Source of the DNA: Fortiea sp. LEGE XX443 | GTDB taxonomy: Bacteria; Cyanobacteriota; Cyanobacteriia; Cyanobacteriales; Nostocaceae | Length of the DNA: 64,000 nt | Assembly (NCBI RefSeq): GCF_015206815.1 | Contig: NZ_JADEXZ010000003.1 | Location: 1 to 64,000 of the forward strand | Direction: 5' to 3' | Shown: positions 26,707 to 35,778 of the stretch, one piece after another | How the letters are laid out: every line of letters starts with the position of its first letter | How positions within the stretch are numbered: position 1 is the stretch's first letter | Position numbers and translations under genes: made by a program | Notes under the pieces: generated by a model | What the model was told of the DNA's origin: nothing | Databases searched by the model: none | Seen by the model: the letters and a program-made list of their open reading frames with translations, nothing else

Positions 26707-28344
26707 CTAGCTAAAAATATCAATGTTGCCAACAGCAAACTTGCTTTCGTCTATGGGACTACTAGGTAAAGCTTGTTGGTCAGCTTTGTTACGCATTGAT
26801 TCGACTCTATCGGCTTCACGGATAGCAAGCGGATTAATCTGGCGGCGTTCTTCTAGTAATGCCTCGATTGTTAGTTCAAGTGCCGGGAGTTGGCTTTCTG
26901 AGTAGGTATCTTCTGTTATGGTTTCGCAGAATATCGTACTAGCAGCGCGTTCTACAATTGTCTGGATTTCTGCACCTACACACCGATTGGTGGCTTTAAG
27001 AATTCTGCGCCACTGTTCCTCACTCCAGGGGTCGCCGCCATTGCGAAAGCGTTCGTCAAACCGGGCAGCGTGCAGTTTGAAGATACTATATCTTTCTCCA
27101 TTATTGGGCAAGTCTACTTTAAATAAATAGTCAAACCGTCCAGCACGGGTGAGTTCGGGTGGCAGCCATTCCATGCGGTTAACTGACGCGATGACCAGAA
27201 CATCTGACATACGCTCTTGCATCCACGTCAAAAGCTGACCAGCAAGCCGTTTGGCGAGGTCATCATCCCCGGCGAAGCCTTTATCAAAGTCGTCGAAATA
27301 CAAAATTACTTGGTTGAGCCTATCTGCCAGTCGCAACAAGCGTTTGAGTTTCATTTCTGCTTGGTTGCCAAAACTTCTAAAGTTGCCCCAATCGACCATG
27401 ATGAGGGGAACACCCATGTTCTGGGAACAGGCTTTTGCTGAGTGTGATTTTCCTGTCCCTGGTGGCCCCACAAGCATAATCCCCTTGGGTACGCGCAGAT
27501 TGTATTGTTTGGCACGGGGGGTAAGCAATCGCTTGAACTTTTTGAATGACTGCTGCATGAGTTCTAACCCACCAAGTTCGACTTTTGGTGGAGGTAAGAA
27601 TTCGATGTCATACAAGCGGTTGAGCAGTTGAATTTTTTTTGCTAGTAGAAGCTTTGCTATCTCACTGGAATTTCCTAAGTCATGATTTTTTCTAATATCG
27701 CTTATGCAAGAAATAATATCAGAAATATACAACCCAGCACTAGCGTTAGCAATTTCTAAATAGTCTTGTTCATTATAAATTAAAGGAAATAAATTACTGC
27801 TGATTAAACTAGTAATTATTTCTTGTATATCTGGTAATTCTTGACTCCATAGTGGAATTTCTGCCGCTATCTCGCTTGCTATCTCGGCATTGGCTCCTAG
27901 TAATATGGTAGTCTTATCACTATTTTTTGTATGAAATTTTAGATTAACTAGCGACGACTTAATCCATTCTGATAGAAGAAGAAATTCAGTATCTTTAGTT
28001 ATGCTTTCTTTTAACCAAGGAAAAATATTCTCAATGATTAGTACTCCAGTGCCAGAATAAACCCTCCAAAAATTGAGTACTTGAAAATAATCTTCCGTAT
28101 TTTGTTTAACAGAAGGTTTATAGTCGTGAAAATATTGAAAAATAAGATTATTTTCGGGGCTGACGACCAATTCTTTAATACTGTCCTCGCTTAAATTCCA
28201 TATATAGACTTTTTTACCTACTTGCTGGCAGGAAGTAGTAAGACGAATGAGGAAGCGGTGACGTTCTTGGAGGGGGGATTCACAGGCGATGATTGGATAA
28301 TTGTCCGCAAGCAGGTCTTCGAGATACTCAAAGCTAGACTTCAT
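26707..28344 (-). CDS. AAA+ ATPase, Ycf46-like
   Basis: I prefer the Met at 28344 (MKSSFEYLEDLLADNYPIIA) over 28374, as it gives the usual Ycf46 N terminus. An N-terminal degenerate ATPase-like region (about 1-260) is followed by an AAA+ module: Walker A MLVGPPGTGKS, Walker B VILYFDDFDKGF, sensor 1 IASVNR, and arginine-finger region LTRAGRFDYLF. The second acidic residue of Walker B is Asp rather than the usual Glu. Ycf46 is conserved in cyanobacteria and plastids and has been linked to inorganic carbon use. This accessory copy may have another role. Confidence 0.8.
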   Translation of the reverse strand: MKSSFEYLEDLLADNYPIIACESPLQERHRFLIRLTTSCQQVGKKVYIWNLSEDSIKELVVSPENNLIFQYFHDYKPSVKQNTEDYFQVLNFWRVYSGTGVLIIENIFPWLKESITKDTEFLLLSEWIKSSLVNLKFHTKNSDKTTILLGANAEIASEIAAEIPLWSQELPDIQEIITSLISSNLFPLIYNEQDYLEIANASAGLYISDIISCISDIRKNHDLGNSSEIAKLLLAKKIQLLNRLYDIEFLPPPKVELGGLELMQQSFKKFKRLLTPRAKQYNLRVPKGIMLVGPPGTGKSHSAKACSQNMGVPLIMVDWGNFRSFGNQAEMKLKRLLRLADRLNQVILYFDDFDKGFAGDDDLAKRLAGQLLTWMQERMSDVLVIASVNRMEWLPPELTRAGRFDYLFKVDLPNNGERYSIFKLHAARFDERFRNGGDPWSEEQWRRILKATNRCVGAEIQTIVERAASTIFCETITEDTYSESQLPALELTIEALLEERRQINPLAIREADRVESMRNKADQQALPSSPIDESKFAVGNIDIFS

Positions 28345-28543
28345 CTTAGTTGCTTGTAGCGTAATCAGAAGCAATCTTATCTAGAAGGGATGCTGTACGA
28401 TAACTGATAATTTTCTAATTTCTAAATCCAAAAAATTAGAAAAAAGTTGGTTTCTTTTCAGTATTTTGTTGATTGTGTAATGGTGTTGTGAATTTAGATA
28501 ATTGCCAAGAGTTCTGATTTTCTAAGTGTTTCGATTTTCAGTT

Positions 28544-29122
28544 ATGGCAAAAACACCGGAATATCCAATCGTTGTTATTCCAGAGTTAGTGAAAGACAGA
28601 AAACAGTTTACCCCTTTAGTTTTTCCGTCCGGACAAGGAGATGCACCAATTGGGGCAAGTGAGGGGCTGTTTGAAAATGTTCTCAAACATTATTTTGGTG
28701 AAATTGTTTCTCCTCAGCAGATGATGCTTCCACCAGGGCATCGACTACCATTTACGGCTGATTTTCTGATGGTTGAACCAAATACTGGCTTACACATAGA
28801 CTTGGAGGTTGATGAACCTATCTCATTTGCAACTGGGAAGCCTACTCACTGTATCGGCGAGGATGACTATAGAAACAAGTGTTTTGTCGATGCAAACTGG
28901 CTGGTTATCCGGTTTGCAGAAGAACAAGTCTCATCTCAGCCAGAACGCTGCGCTCGATTTATTGCTGGTGCGATCGCCCAACTAACAGATAATAATACTT
29001 ATCGCCAGAAGCTACTTCATGTAGAGAAAGTTACTCCTATGCGTCAGTGGTCTGCACGTCAAGCTTCCAGATTAAAGAAAAGTGATTACCGCCAAGGCTA
29101 TCTTGTTCAGAGGAAGAACTAA
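28544..29122 (+). CDS. Probable PD-(D/E)XK nuclease-fold protein
   Basis: 192 residues from the ATG at 28544 (MAKTPEYPIVVIPEL). A frame start at 28526 has no better support. The core FTADFLMVEPNTGLHIDLEVD has the spacing of a PD-(D/E)XK site: D in TADF, then E-V-D on the next strand. Later a WLVIRFAEEQV strand follows. Proteins of this shape occur in restriction or repair contexts, but I cannot name the family. It stands alone, divergent from the AAA+ gene. Confidence 0.5.
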   Translation: MAKTPEYPIVVIPELVKDRKQFTPLVFPSGQGDAPIGASEGLFENVLKHYFGEIVSPQQMMLPPGHRLPFTADFLMVEPNTGLHIDLEVDEPISFATGKPTHCIGEDDYRNKCFVDANWLVIRFAEEQVSSQPERCARFIAGAIAQLTDNNTYRQKLLHVEKVTPMRQWSARQASRLKKSDYRQGYLVQRKN

Positions 29123-29310
29123 GAGATAATTTGGTCAAAGCGATGAGCGTTCATCAGTTTTGAAATTTATCGATGAGGGTTTTGTTTTAAGATTTTTGGT
29201 GGGCTGATCGCAAAGATCATCGAGTTAAGTTGTTAAGCTAGGCAGCAAAAACAACTCAATGTCGGTTCAATAATTGCGTTAGGTAGCGTTTTACACACAG
29301 TTCCTGGCTA

Positions 29311-30693
29311 TTAACCATTCCACTGTGAATATAACCTATTAATTTGATCGCCAACCTCTTGCATACTCGTGTAACCAATAGAACGTAGATGGAACAAGCT
29401 GAGAATACTCCATGCTGTGTACTTACAAATTTTAGAAATGTCAGCTTCGTTAATCACTTGATTGGCTAAATAATTCATACCTCGATGAATGATATCTGAG
29501 CGTTTGTCATAAAGCTTCGTCATATTTTTATACACTTCTTTGGCATCTTCAATCCTTATAAATTCATAGCCACTAAAAGCATTGACTGTTGCAACCCCTT
29601 TCGCTAAAGCGTGTGTAGGTTTTTCAGTTCCAGTAAATATACACTCCAGTGCAGTCCAGTACTTCAGAAAAGACACATCTAGATCGGCTTCATTTTGGGC
29701 TTCACCTATCCAGTAAATTGCCGTCAAAATGCATCCTTCTAGCTGCGTTTGAGAAGAAGCATTAATAATTGTAGAGAAGTCATCTAAGAAACCATTAAAA
29801 GATAAATCCTCAAGTCGGTTTTTATTGATGGGAAAAGTTTGTAGAGGTTTGCGACCGCGACCAGAAACCAAAATAATGGCATTATCTTTATTCCTTCTAA
29901 TTAAAGTTTTTTCGCTATTACCATATGCTTCAAATGAAAGATTTATCTTTATCATTTGCTCTGAAACTCTATCATGTATGAACAAACAGAGTATATATCT
30001 AAAATAGTTTATTAACTCTCGTGCTTGCCTGTAAGCTTTTTTATTAGCAATATCATAATCTCCATAAGCAGTAGATTTCATACACAAGCGATTTAGGAAA
30101 TTCTTATTAAAGAAATCTTGGGTATGCGATAAAACTTCTGGCTTCTGTGAATCAATTTCTCCAAAGTAAGCAGTGATCATCTGATCGCACAATTCTTGAT
30201 TAAAAGCAAAAATTTCAACTTTATTACAACTGATTTTATCAAGGTCTTCTAGCTCCAGTCCTTCAACTGCAAAAAAGAAGTCAAAATAACTAATCTTATC
30301 ATCAATATAATTTTGAATACTTTCTAGCGCAACGACAAACTCTCTTTTGCTTGTTGAATCTTTGTCTCTATTAGCAATTTCTACTTCTAATTCCTTCTTT
30401 AAAGCAGTATAAACTGTTTCATAAGAAACTACTCCCTTTAACCCAGGAGCCTCATGAATTCTGTTAAAAACTTCATTAAATGCCGTGATTGCATTTTCTA
30501 ATAAGATCCAGTCTCGAAAATTAATTTGTAATCTGGGCGCAAATTTATCAAAATTATTGTACTCCTCAATACTGGTAGGAAGGCAATAATTTTTGTTTTT
30601 ATTTTTGTTGTTTACTAACGTATTCCAATTCTGTGTAGCTGCTTTGAGATCACCTTTACTTAGCTGAATTTTCATAGATACTTCTTTTTTCAA
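29311..30693 (-). CDS. Apea-like HEPN domain protein
   Basis: 460 residues. The C-terminal third (about 330-440) is helical and contains SFLKYWTALECIFTG and the R-x4-H motif in DKRSDIIHRG, the signature of HEPN ribonucleases. Together these resemble the Apea-like HEPN family found in abortive-infection proteins. The N-terminal 300 residues have no motif I recognise. It sits alone beside a recombinase remnant. RNA cleavage triggered by phage is a plausible role, inferred from the family. Confidence 0.6.
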   Translation of the reverse strand: MKKEVSMKIQLSKGDLKAATQNWNTLVNNKNKNKNYCLPTSIEEYNNFDKFAPRLQINFRDWILLENAITAFNEVFNRIHEAPGLKGVVSYETVYTALKKELEVEIANRDKDSTSKREFVVALESIQNYIDDKISYFDFFFAVEGLELEDLDKISCNKVEIFAFNQELCDQMITAYFGEIDSQKPEVLSHTQDFFNKNFLNRLCMKSTAYGDYDIANKKAYRQARELINYFRYILCLFIHDRVSEQMIKINLSFEAYGNSEKTLIRRNKDNAIILVSGRGRKPLQTFPINKNRLEDLSFNGFLDDFSTIINASSQTQLEGCILTAIYWIGEAQNEADLDVSFLKYWTALECIFTGTEKPTHALAKGVATVNAFSGYEFIRIEDAKEVYKNMTKLYDKRSDIIHRGMNYLANQVINEADISKICKYTAWSILSLFHLRSIGYTSMQEVGDQINRLYSQWNG

Positions 30694-30749
30694 CTCCTAT
30701 TTCGGATATCATACAGAATTTTTCCGTATAACCAACCTTCACTGGAGGA

Positions 30750-30896
30750 TTATGCTTTGCTACCCGTTTATTACAAAACGGCTACGACATTCGCACAGTG
30801 CAGGAATTACTCGGACACAAGGATGTAAAAACTACGATGATTTATACCCATGTTCTGAATCGGGGCGGTAAGGCTGTGTGTAGTCCCCTTAATTAG
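30750..30896 (+). pseudogene. Tyrosine recombinase (integron-integrase-like) C-terminal remnant
   Basis: The plus strand reads [20 protein letters not shown], then [18 protein letters not shown] and ends at TAG 30894-30896. The catalytic His (LLGH) and nucleophile Tyr (MIYTHV) are intact. The HxxR box and everything upstream are missing. The VLNRGG ending resembles chromosomal integron-type and related integrases. Confidence 0.75.
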
Positions 30897-30945
30897 AACT
30901 ACTGGCCTATACCTTAAACAGCAGTCTCATTGACTGCTGATTAAT

Positions 30946-31926
30946 TTACCAACTTCCTAACTTTTGATAAGTGTTTGTAAACCAGTTATAAATTATGACT
31001 CTGCGGTTTAATTTTGCTGCATCAGCGATAAAATTACCTGTTCCTCCAGGTTGCCCATCCCAGATAGCAATAATCATATCGTAGGCATTTTTTATTTTAT
31101 TAACTATCCATCGATTACGAGCATTTAAGCATTTGATTCCTCCAGCTTCTTGGTAAGGTAAGTTGGAAATAAATTTGATAGCGTCGCATTGGGATAACAG
31201 CCAATGATACTTCTGCTTATCAAGATTATTCCATTTGGCATCTTGGTTAATGCAGTGTACGGCGGCAGTGAGGTTTATCTCAATAGGGTACTTATCTTTT
31301 AAGCCTAAGATTATCTCTACTGCTGCTGTATCAACCCCCAAAGCCATGCCTGAATAGAACTGGATGCGTTTGTAACCCCACTCAAGAGCGCGATCGCAAG
31401 CACGAACAATCATAGCTTCAAGTCGGTTACGCACCTGATTCCATCCCGACTCATCAAATTTTTTGTGACTGTTTCCTGTAAATGCCACTTTTAGGGTTGG
31501 TTTATCTTCTATAAGGCAATCAACAAACTCTTGGGGCAACCAGATATTAGGAGGAAGATTAAAATTGCTAATCAGGGAAGCTATCTCTGGGTCAGTGTAT
31601 CCTGCAAGGTTGCATCCAATCCTAGTTGTTAGGAATTCTAGTTCAGGATGAGTCTTTGCATATTCGACTAGTTTCTCAATTTGGGATTTGATTTGGGGAA
31701 GGGGAATTGACCGGATACCCTTATTTAGGTCTTTGGTCACGATCGCCCAGGATTGTCCTTGTCGTCCTTGGGGATTACCGTATTCTGCATTGCAGTACTG
31801 TCGCGCAAATAAAGCACTTCCAGCACCATGTCTTCCTTCTGTGTTGCTGCCAAATACAAAAATCTGGTTTTTTGCTAGTTTGATAATTCTATCAGGAATA
31901 ATTTTGTAGGGATGATTATTTGACAT
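30946..31926 (-). CDS. A1S_2505-type domain fused to a SLOG (YpsA-like) domain
   Basis: 326 residues with two parts. Residues about 15-130 (NQIFVFGSNTEGRHGAGSAL, later TRIGCNLAGYTDPEIA) match the A1S_2505 phage-derived domain, which resembles a macro-domain fold. Residues about 145-326 carry a Rossmann-like SLOG/YpsA domain: FTGNSHKKFDESGW, FYSGMALGVDTAAVE and IIAIWDGQPGGTGNFIADA. SLOG domains bind nucleotides or make or sense nucleotide-derived signals in conflict systems. A fusion of two ligand-binding folds suggests a nucleotide-derivative handling protein. The stop-start overlap with the gene upstream (31916-32137) indicates one operon. Confidence 0.7.
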   Translation of the reverse strand: MSNNHPYKIIPDRIIKLAKNQIFVFGSNTEGRHGAGSALFARQYCNAEYGNPQGRQGQSWAIVTKDLNKGIRSIPLPQIKSQIEKLVEYAKTHPELEFLTTRIGCNLAGYTDPEIASLISNFNLPPNIWLPQEFVDCLIEDKPTLKVAFTGNSHKKFDESGWNQVRNRLEAMIVRACDRALEWGYKRIQFYSGMALGVDTAAVEIILGLKDKYPIEINLTAAVHCINQDAKWNNLDKQKYHWLLSQCDAIKFISNLPYQEAGGIKCLNARNRWIVNKIKNAYDMIIAIWDGQPGGTGNFIADAAKLNRRVIIYNWFTNTYQKLGSW

Positions 31927-32137
31927 TTGGTTCTTTTACCCAAAAGAAAAGATTGGGATATCTGTGATTAAATTTTTTTACTTCTGCTTGAGCAGCAGTT
32001 AGGTTATCCCATAATTCCATCTCTCCATAATCACCTCTTATCATTGCTTCTTGTCTAGAATTTGGATGATTGAAAATTAGGGGTGTTGCGTCTTTACTAA
32101 AATTTTTTCTTCGCCAACAAATACAATATTTGTCCAT
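31916..32137 (-). CDS. Small unknown protein
   Basis: 73 residues, no recognised domain. It has aromatic and charged residues (EMELWDNLTAAQAEVKKFNH). It overlaps the start of the A1S_2505-SLOG gene by 11 bp, which supports it being a real, coupled gene. Confidence 0.5.
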   Translation of the reverse strand: MDKYCICWRRKNFSKDATPLIFNHPNSRQEAMIRGDYGEMELWDNLTAAQAEVKKFNHRYPNLFFWVKEPNVK

Positions 32138-32185
32138 TTTATATAAACTGATAATAGAATTAATTACTATCAGTTTATATTCTTA

Positions 32186-32554
32186 TTATGCTGACTGTTT
32201 CATTTGGCTTAGAGCTATTAACATTTCTTCTCGATTGAGATGTCGTTTCTTGCCTGTTTTAGATACTTGGATAGCGTAACTCCATTTTATTCCAGCTTGC
32301 GAGCATCTTTTTCTTAACTGTTGAACAGTGATATGTTTGTTTGTAGATACTTGATTTTTGTTGGATATCTGAAGTTTGGATTTATCAGTTAAGTTTTCAA
32401 TTTTACTTACAGTGTATTTTATGGATGTAGTGCAATTGCAGTGCTTTTCAAAAGCGATAGATATCTCTAGCAAGAATTGGAAAATGAAGAGAGTAGAAAA
32501 TCCGTAAATAAGAATGTAGAGAAGCCCTGTTAGCATATACTGTGCTAATTCCAT
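32186..32554 (-). CDS. Small protein with N-terminal helix and SAP-like tail
   Basis: 122 residues. One hydrophobic segment (about 7-31) is followed by a polar linker and a C-terminal region of 50 residues (ITVQQLRKRCSQAGIKWSY and LNREEMLIALSQMKQSA) that resembles a SAP or Rho-N-like helix-extended-helix. The combination is unusual; function unknown. Confidence 0.45.
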   Translation of the reverse strand: MELAQYMLTGLLYILIYGFSTLFIFQFLLEISIAFEKHCNCTTSIKYTVSKIENLTDKSKLQISNKNQVSTNKHITVQQLRKRCSQAGIKWSYAIQVSKTGKKRHLNREEMLIALSQMKQSA

Positions 32555-32737
32555 TGTTTTAACTCCTGTTGATATAATTAGTAACTGGCTATTTAATGAA
32601 GCGGTATACCAGCCTTCTATTTATATCAAAGCGTTAGCTTGTGTAAATTTACTCTGAAGAAAAGGCTCGATAATAAATTAATGGTGTAATAGTGATGAAA
32701 TATCTTGGTCTTGGTTTGCTTAGATAAAGATGTCACT

Positions 32738-33187
32738 CTACATATATCTAACAACTGTTCTAATATTATCAACTAACTGTATTATCATATTCCAAATAGC
32801 TTTCCAGCCAAGTATCATTCCCCAAAATCCGCTAACAAATAGACCAAGTACTGATTTAAGGAAGATAACTCCCCTGTAATTTATCTCGACATTTGATTCG
32901 ACTTTGGCATAGATAACACCATCCTCAATTTTATTTTTCAAATTTTTCATTTTTTGTTCTTCTTCTCTAATCCTTCTTTCTTCTTGCACTTTCCAGCCCC
33001 AAGGAACAAATCCCAAAATAATCGAAATTGGAAGGTAGAATGGCCAGTTATATATGTAGCCCAGGGAAGCATAGATGATGAAAAACGTTAGCCCCAAACC
33101 AGTACGCCAAACTAAGCACCAAATAATAAACAAACTGTTGATAATAGCGTTACGGATAACTATACTTCGATTTTGATGATATGACAT
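32738..33187 (-). CDS. Small integral membrane protein
   Basis: 149 residues with about three hydrophobic segments (14-37, 41-62, 104-127) and a basic coiled region between (RRIREEEQKMKNLKNKIEDG). No family recognised. Confidence 0.45.
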   Translation of the reverse strand: MSYHQNRSIVIRNAIINSLFIIWCLVWRTGLGLTFFIIYASLGYIYNWPFYLPISIILGFVPWGWKVQEERRIREEEQKMKNLKNKIEDGVIYAKVESNVEINYRGVIFLKSVLGLFVSGFWGMILGWKAIWNMIIQLVDNIRTVVRYM

Positions 33188-33611
33188 TTGAAGATGTCTC
33201 CCGATAGCTAATATTTAATTTTTATTTCTGGTGATTGCCTACCTTAAGGTTAAACTTAAGGCTGGTTTGAATTATCATCTTGATAGTTGGAAATTATAAA
33301 ATACATAATAAATTCAATTACTTATTGAACCACACCAAATAAGGTTAAATCTACCAAACTATCATAACAATGTTTGTACTTAGCCCGGTATAGTTACTGT
33401 TGCTTAAATTGATATTTACTGTTTTACCAATTATATCTTCACTGATTTTAAATCTAAGCAAAGTTTTGATGATTTTTTTAATAAGTTTAAAATTGAGGTA
33501 TAGTTTAAAAAAATAAAAATGATTAAGATTTGACTCTTAACCATTTGATGATATATTTGTAAAATGATGGGATATACCTGTGTTTGATTTACATGGTTGA
33601 GGCGTATGCCA
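33188..33611. other. AT-rich intergenic region
   Basis: 424 bp of low-GC sequence with A/T runs. I see no supported gene. The reverse-strand frame at 33431-33679 lies mostly in this low-complexity DNA and overlaps the end of the Gp157-like gene out of frame. Confidence 0.4.
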
Positions 33612-34214
33612 TTAGTTGTGGTTTTTCTTGTTGCGCCCCTTAGTCGCTGATTGCACCTTAAACCGTACCTGTTTCCCAATAGTTATCTCAGCAACATCGC
33701 TAATATCTTTACCAGATTTATAGGCTTCAAGAATTGCCTTATTATTAGCTTGGTACTTAATAACTCTAAATTCATCAGGAAAATCTTGATCGTCTACCTC
33801 TACTAGTAAGTTAGCGACTTTGGGTGGGTTATCCCTGATTTCAATTACCCTTTCCTTACCAATATTTTTGTCACTGATTAATCCAATCTTGTGTAGATGG
33901 ATCAGGGTACGCTTGATTTGTTCAAGTTGAGTTTTACGACGTGAGATTACCCGGTCGTGGAGTTCGGCTACTAGCACTTTTCTTTCTTCCCACGTTTCCA
34001 GGTCAAGATTTAACTGGTCAACTACCCAGGCGATCGCATCGATTTTAGTTTCGATACCATCTTGAACACCCATAAGTTCTTGTACGAGTTGTTCTACTTG
34101 ACCTTCTTCGCCTAACTCGCTTGCTTCTTCTATCTGTGACCAGAGTTTAGCAGCATCTAAGCTTAACTCTTTGAGCGTGAGTTGATTGATTTCGCGTTCA
34201 ATTGCTTGAGTCAT
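33612..34214 (-). CDS. Siphovirus Gp157-like protein
   Basis: 200 residues. An N-terminal helical half (about 10-110) with many Glu and Gln is followed by a domain containing SDKNIGKERVIEIRDNPPKV, FPDEFRVIKYQANNKAILEA and DVAEITIGKQVRFKV. This order matches the Gp157 family found in siphoviruses and on plasmids, reported as conferring phage resistance in streptococci. In cyanobacterial plasmids it occurs with HNH and other accessory genes, as here. Function otherwise unknown. Confidence 0.7.
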   Translation of the reverse strand: MTQAIEREINQLTLKELSLDAAKLWSQIEEASELGEEGQVEQLVQELMGVQDGIETKIDAIAWVVDQLNLDLETWEERKVLVAELHDRVISRRKTQLEQIKRTLIHLHKIGLISDKNIGKERVIEIRDNPPKVANLLVEVDDQDFPDEFRVIKYQANNKAILEAYKSGKDISDVAEITIGKQVRFKVQSATKGRNKKNHN

Positions 34215-34310
34215 GATTTACTTTTTGATATGAAAAGTCAGTAGCAGTTACCTATTTACCTGCTACTGCTTGTTGACTAGGAAGAGTTGATGCTTGAAGG
34301 GAGATTGAAT

Positions 34311-34478
34311 CTAGTACCCGTACTGCAAGTGATAGTAATCTGACTTTTCTTGTGCTAATTCTGCTTCGTAGTCGTAGTAATCCGCCTCGCTTAGTAAGGT
34401 GCTTATTTGTTGAATTTGCTGGGCAGAGGTTACTAATTTTTTGTTAGCTTTTAGATTAGAATTAGTAGTAGTTTTCAT
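34311..34478 (-). CDS. Small Tyr-rich acidic protein (55 residues)
   Basis: Starts MKTTTNSNLKANKKLV, ends with a Tyr/Asp/Glu-rich stretch (EADYYDYEAELAQEKSDYYH). No stop interrupts it. It lies 96 bp upstream of the Gp157-like gene, between it and the HNH gene. Its composition is biased but coding-like. It is too short to classify. Confidence 0.35.
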   Translation of the reverse strand: MKTTTNSNLKANKKLVTSAQQIQQISTLLSEADYYDYEAELAQEKSDYYHLQYGY

Positions 34479-34612
34479 GTCTATACAACTTCAATTTTTC
34501 AATGAAGTTATTGCGTTAGCAAATGTTGTGATATTGACTTAGAAAGATAATATTTCTTTTTTACCTTTCTCATAACTATCTACTACTGATTTGTCTTTAA
34601 CCACTGGCTTTT

Positions 34613-34912
34613 CTACCACAAAGATAGTTGTCCTGGTGATATGTTTCCCCGTCGTCGCGTATGGAACAGCAGATGACAAGCGGTGCATAAAGCCGCGAGA
34701 TTCTCGACTCGATTATCTTCGGGCAGATAATTCCAATGGTGAACCACTAAAGTTTTAATACTGCGTTCTCTACGATTTAACCCATCTCTTTTATCAGTTG
34801 GGCGTAAGCATTGTATACCACAGCGCGTGCATTTCCAGTCGGATTTTGATTTGACCTCAAGTGCGATAGTATCCCAGTTTGAAGAATAGCGACTGCGGGT
34901 TTTGCTAGTCAT
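34613..34912 (-). CDS. HNH endonuclease
   Basis: 99 residues. The Cys4 zinc knuckles are C-x2-C (CTRCGIQC) and C-x2-C (CTACH); the beta-beta-alpha metal site is VVHHWNYLPEDN ... NLAALC ... HLLFH. This is a small free-standing HNH nuclease of the type common in phages and mobile DNA, cutting DNA with a divalent metal. It lies upstream of the small acidic ORF and the Gp157-like gene. Confidence 0.85.
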   Translation of the reverse strand: MTSKTRSRYSSNWDTIALEVKSKSDWKCTRCGIQCLRPTDKRDGLNRRERSIKTLVVHHWNYLPEDNRVENLAALCTACHLLFHTRRRGNISPGQLSLW

Positions 34913-35238
34913 TAATCAGTCCTTTTGGGTTACACAAAAATAATTTTGATTATATCGTTAATGTTTATCATAATATATGTAATTTTTTTATATTCAGTTT
35001 GGTTTATAAATTTATTTGCGTAGTTAAGGAACTCTTAACTTTTAAAAAAGGATAGATATGCACTGATTATTGTAATTGAATAACGCAGGTTACGCCAAAA
35101 AATAAAATATAAATCTTTGATATCGCTATGGATTCATAGCGGAGTAAGTTAATGATTGACGCACACAAAGTACCTATTACTCTTGCGGTTACCCCTTTGA
35201 TGAATTTGATGCAATATTGTTGTTTTTATATTGAGTAT
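34913..35238. other. AT-rich intergenic region with a short hairpin
   Basis: 326 bp. A perfect 7-bp stem with a 4-nt loop lies at 35124-35141 (CGCTATG GATT CATAGCG). It has no T run, so it is a weak terminator candidate at best. I see no gene. Confidence 0.4.
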
Positions 35239-35778
35239 TTAAGCAGAAAGTTTTTCGGAAAAATTCACCTGCGACATAACTTGTGCGCGTATTGAATTAG
35301 CAGCCGTCTCTGCAATTTCTGCTCTATCAGAATCAGTAAGAAGTACTGCAAGTAGCGATTTGAGAGCTTCGCGGTTAGATATAAACTCTTCACCGTATAA
35401 ATCATCTTGCAGTAGGGTCGCTTCTAAGTGAGGTAATAGCTCAGGCGCAGGAGATAGTAACCGCTCTTTAATGCGTGTTCTTGCAGTCTCTGTTGCCGCT
35501 TTTGTACCTACACCTAAATCCCATGTTTCAATTATTAGCCTGATTTCACGGTTAAGTGATACACGCAGCGTTGATAGGCGACCAAATAAAGGAAGGTTAA
35601 GCATTAAAGGTGGTAGTGCATTACCCCAATCCAAACCAGCACCAATAGTGCAATTGGCTTCATCTTCGATACGAACAGCCTCATCGAGCCATCCTTCACC
35701 AAAAAGTAAATCTATAGCTTCTTGGGTTGTGACTGGCTCATTCACCTGAGAATTATTATTTTGCTGTTGATGATTCAT
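35239..35778 (-). CDS. Unknown acidic protein
   Basis: 179 residues, no recognised motif. Largely helical prediction with regularly spaced Leu and Glu (TLRVSLNREIRLIIETWD, LLSPAPELLPHLEATLLQ). Its start overlaps the stop of the GNAT gene upstream by 4 bp (ATGA), so the two are coupled and probably act together. Confidence 0.55.
   Translation of the reverse strand: MNHQQQNNNSQVNEPVTTQEAIDLLFGEGWLDEAVRIEDEANCTIGAGLDWGNALPPLMLNLPLFGRLSTLRVSLNREIRLIIETWDLGVGTKAATETARTRIKERLLSPAPELLPHLEATLLQDDLYGEEFISNREALKSLLAVLLTDSDRAEIAETAANSIRAQVMSQVNFSEKLSA

Noticed and set aside
33431-33679. 82-residue reverse-strand frame
   Set aside because: It overlaps the Gp157-like gene out of frame and otherwise lies in low-complexity AT-rich DNA.
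35152-35310. Plus-strand frame starting MIDAHKVPITLAV
   Set aside because: It runs antisense into the better-supported gene at 35239-35778 and has no ribosome binding site that I can see.
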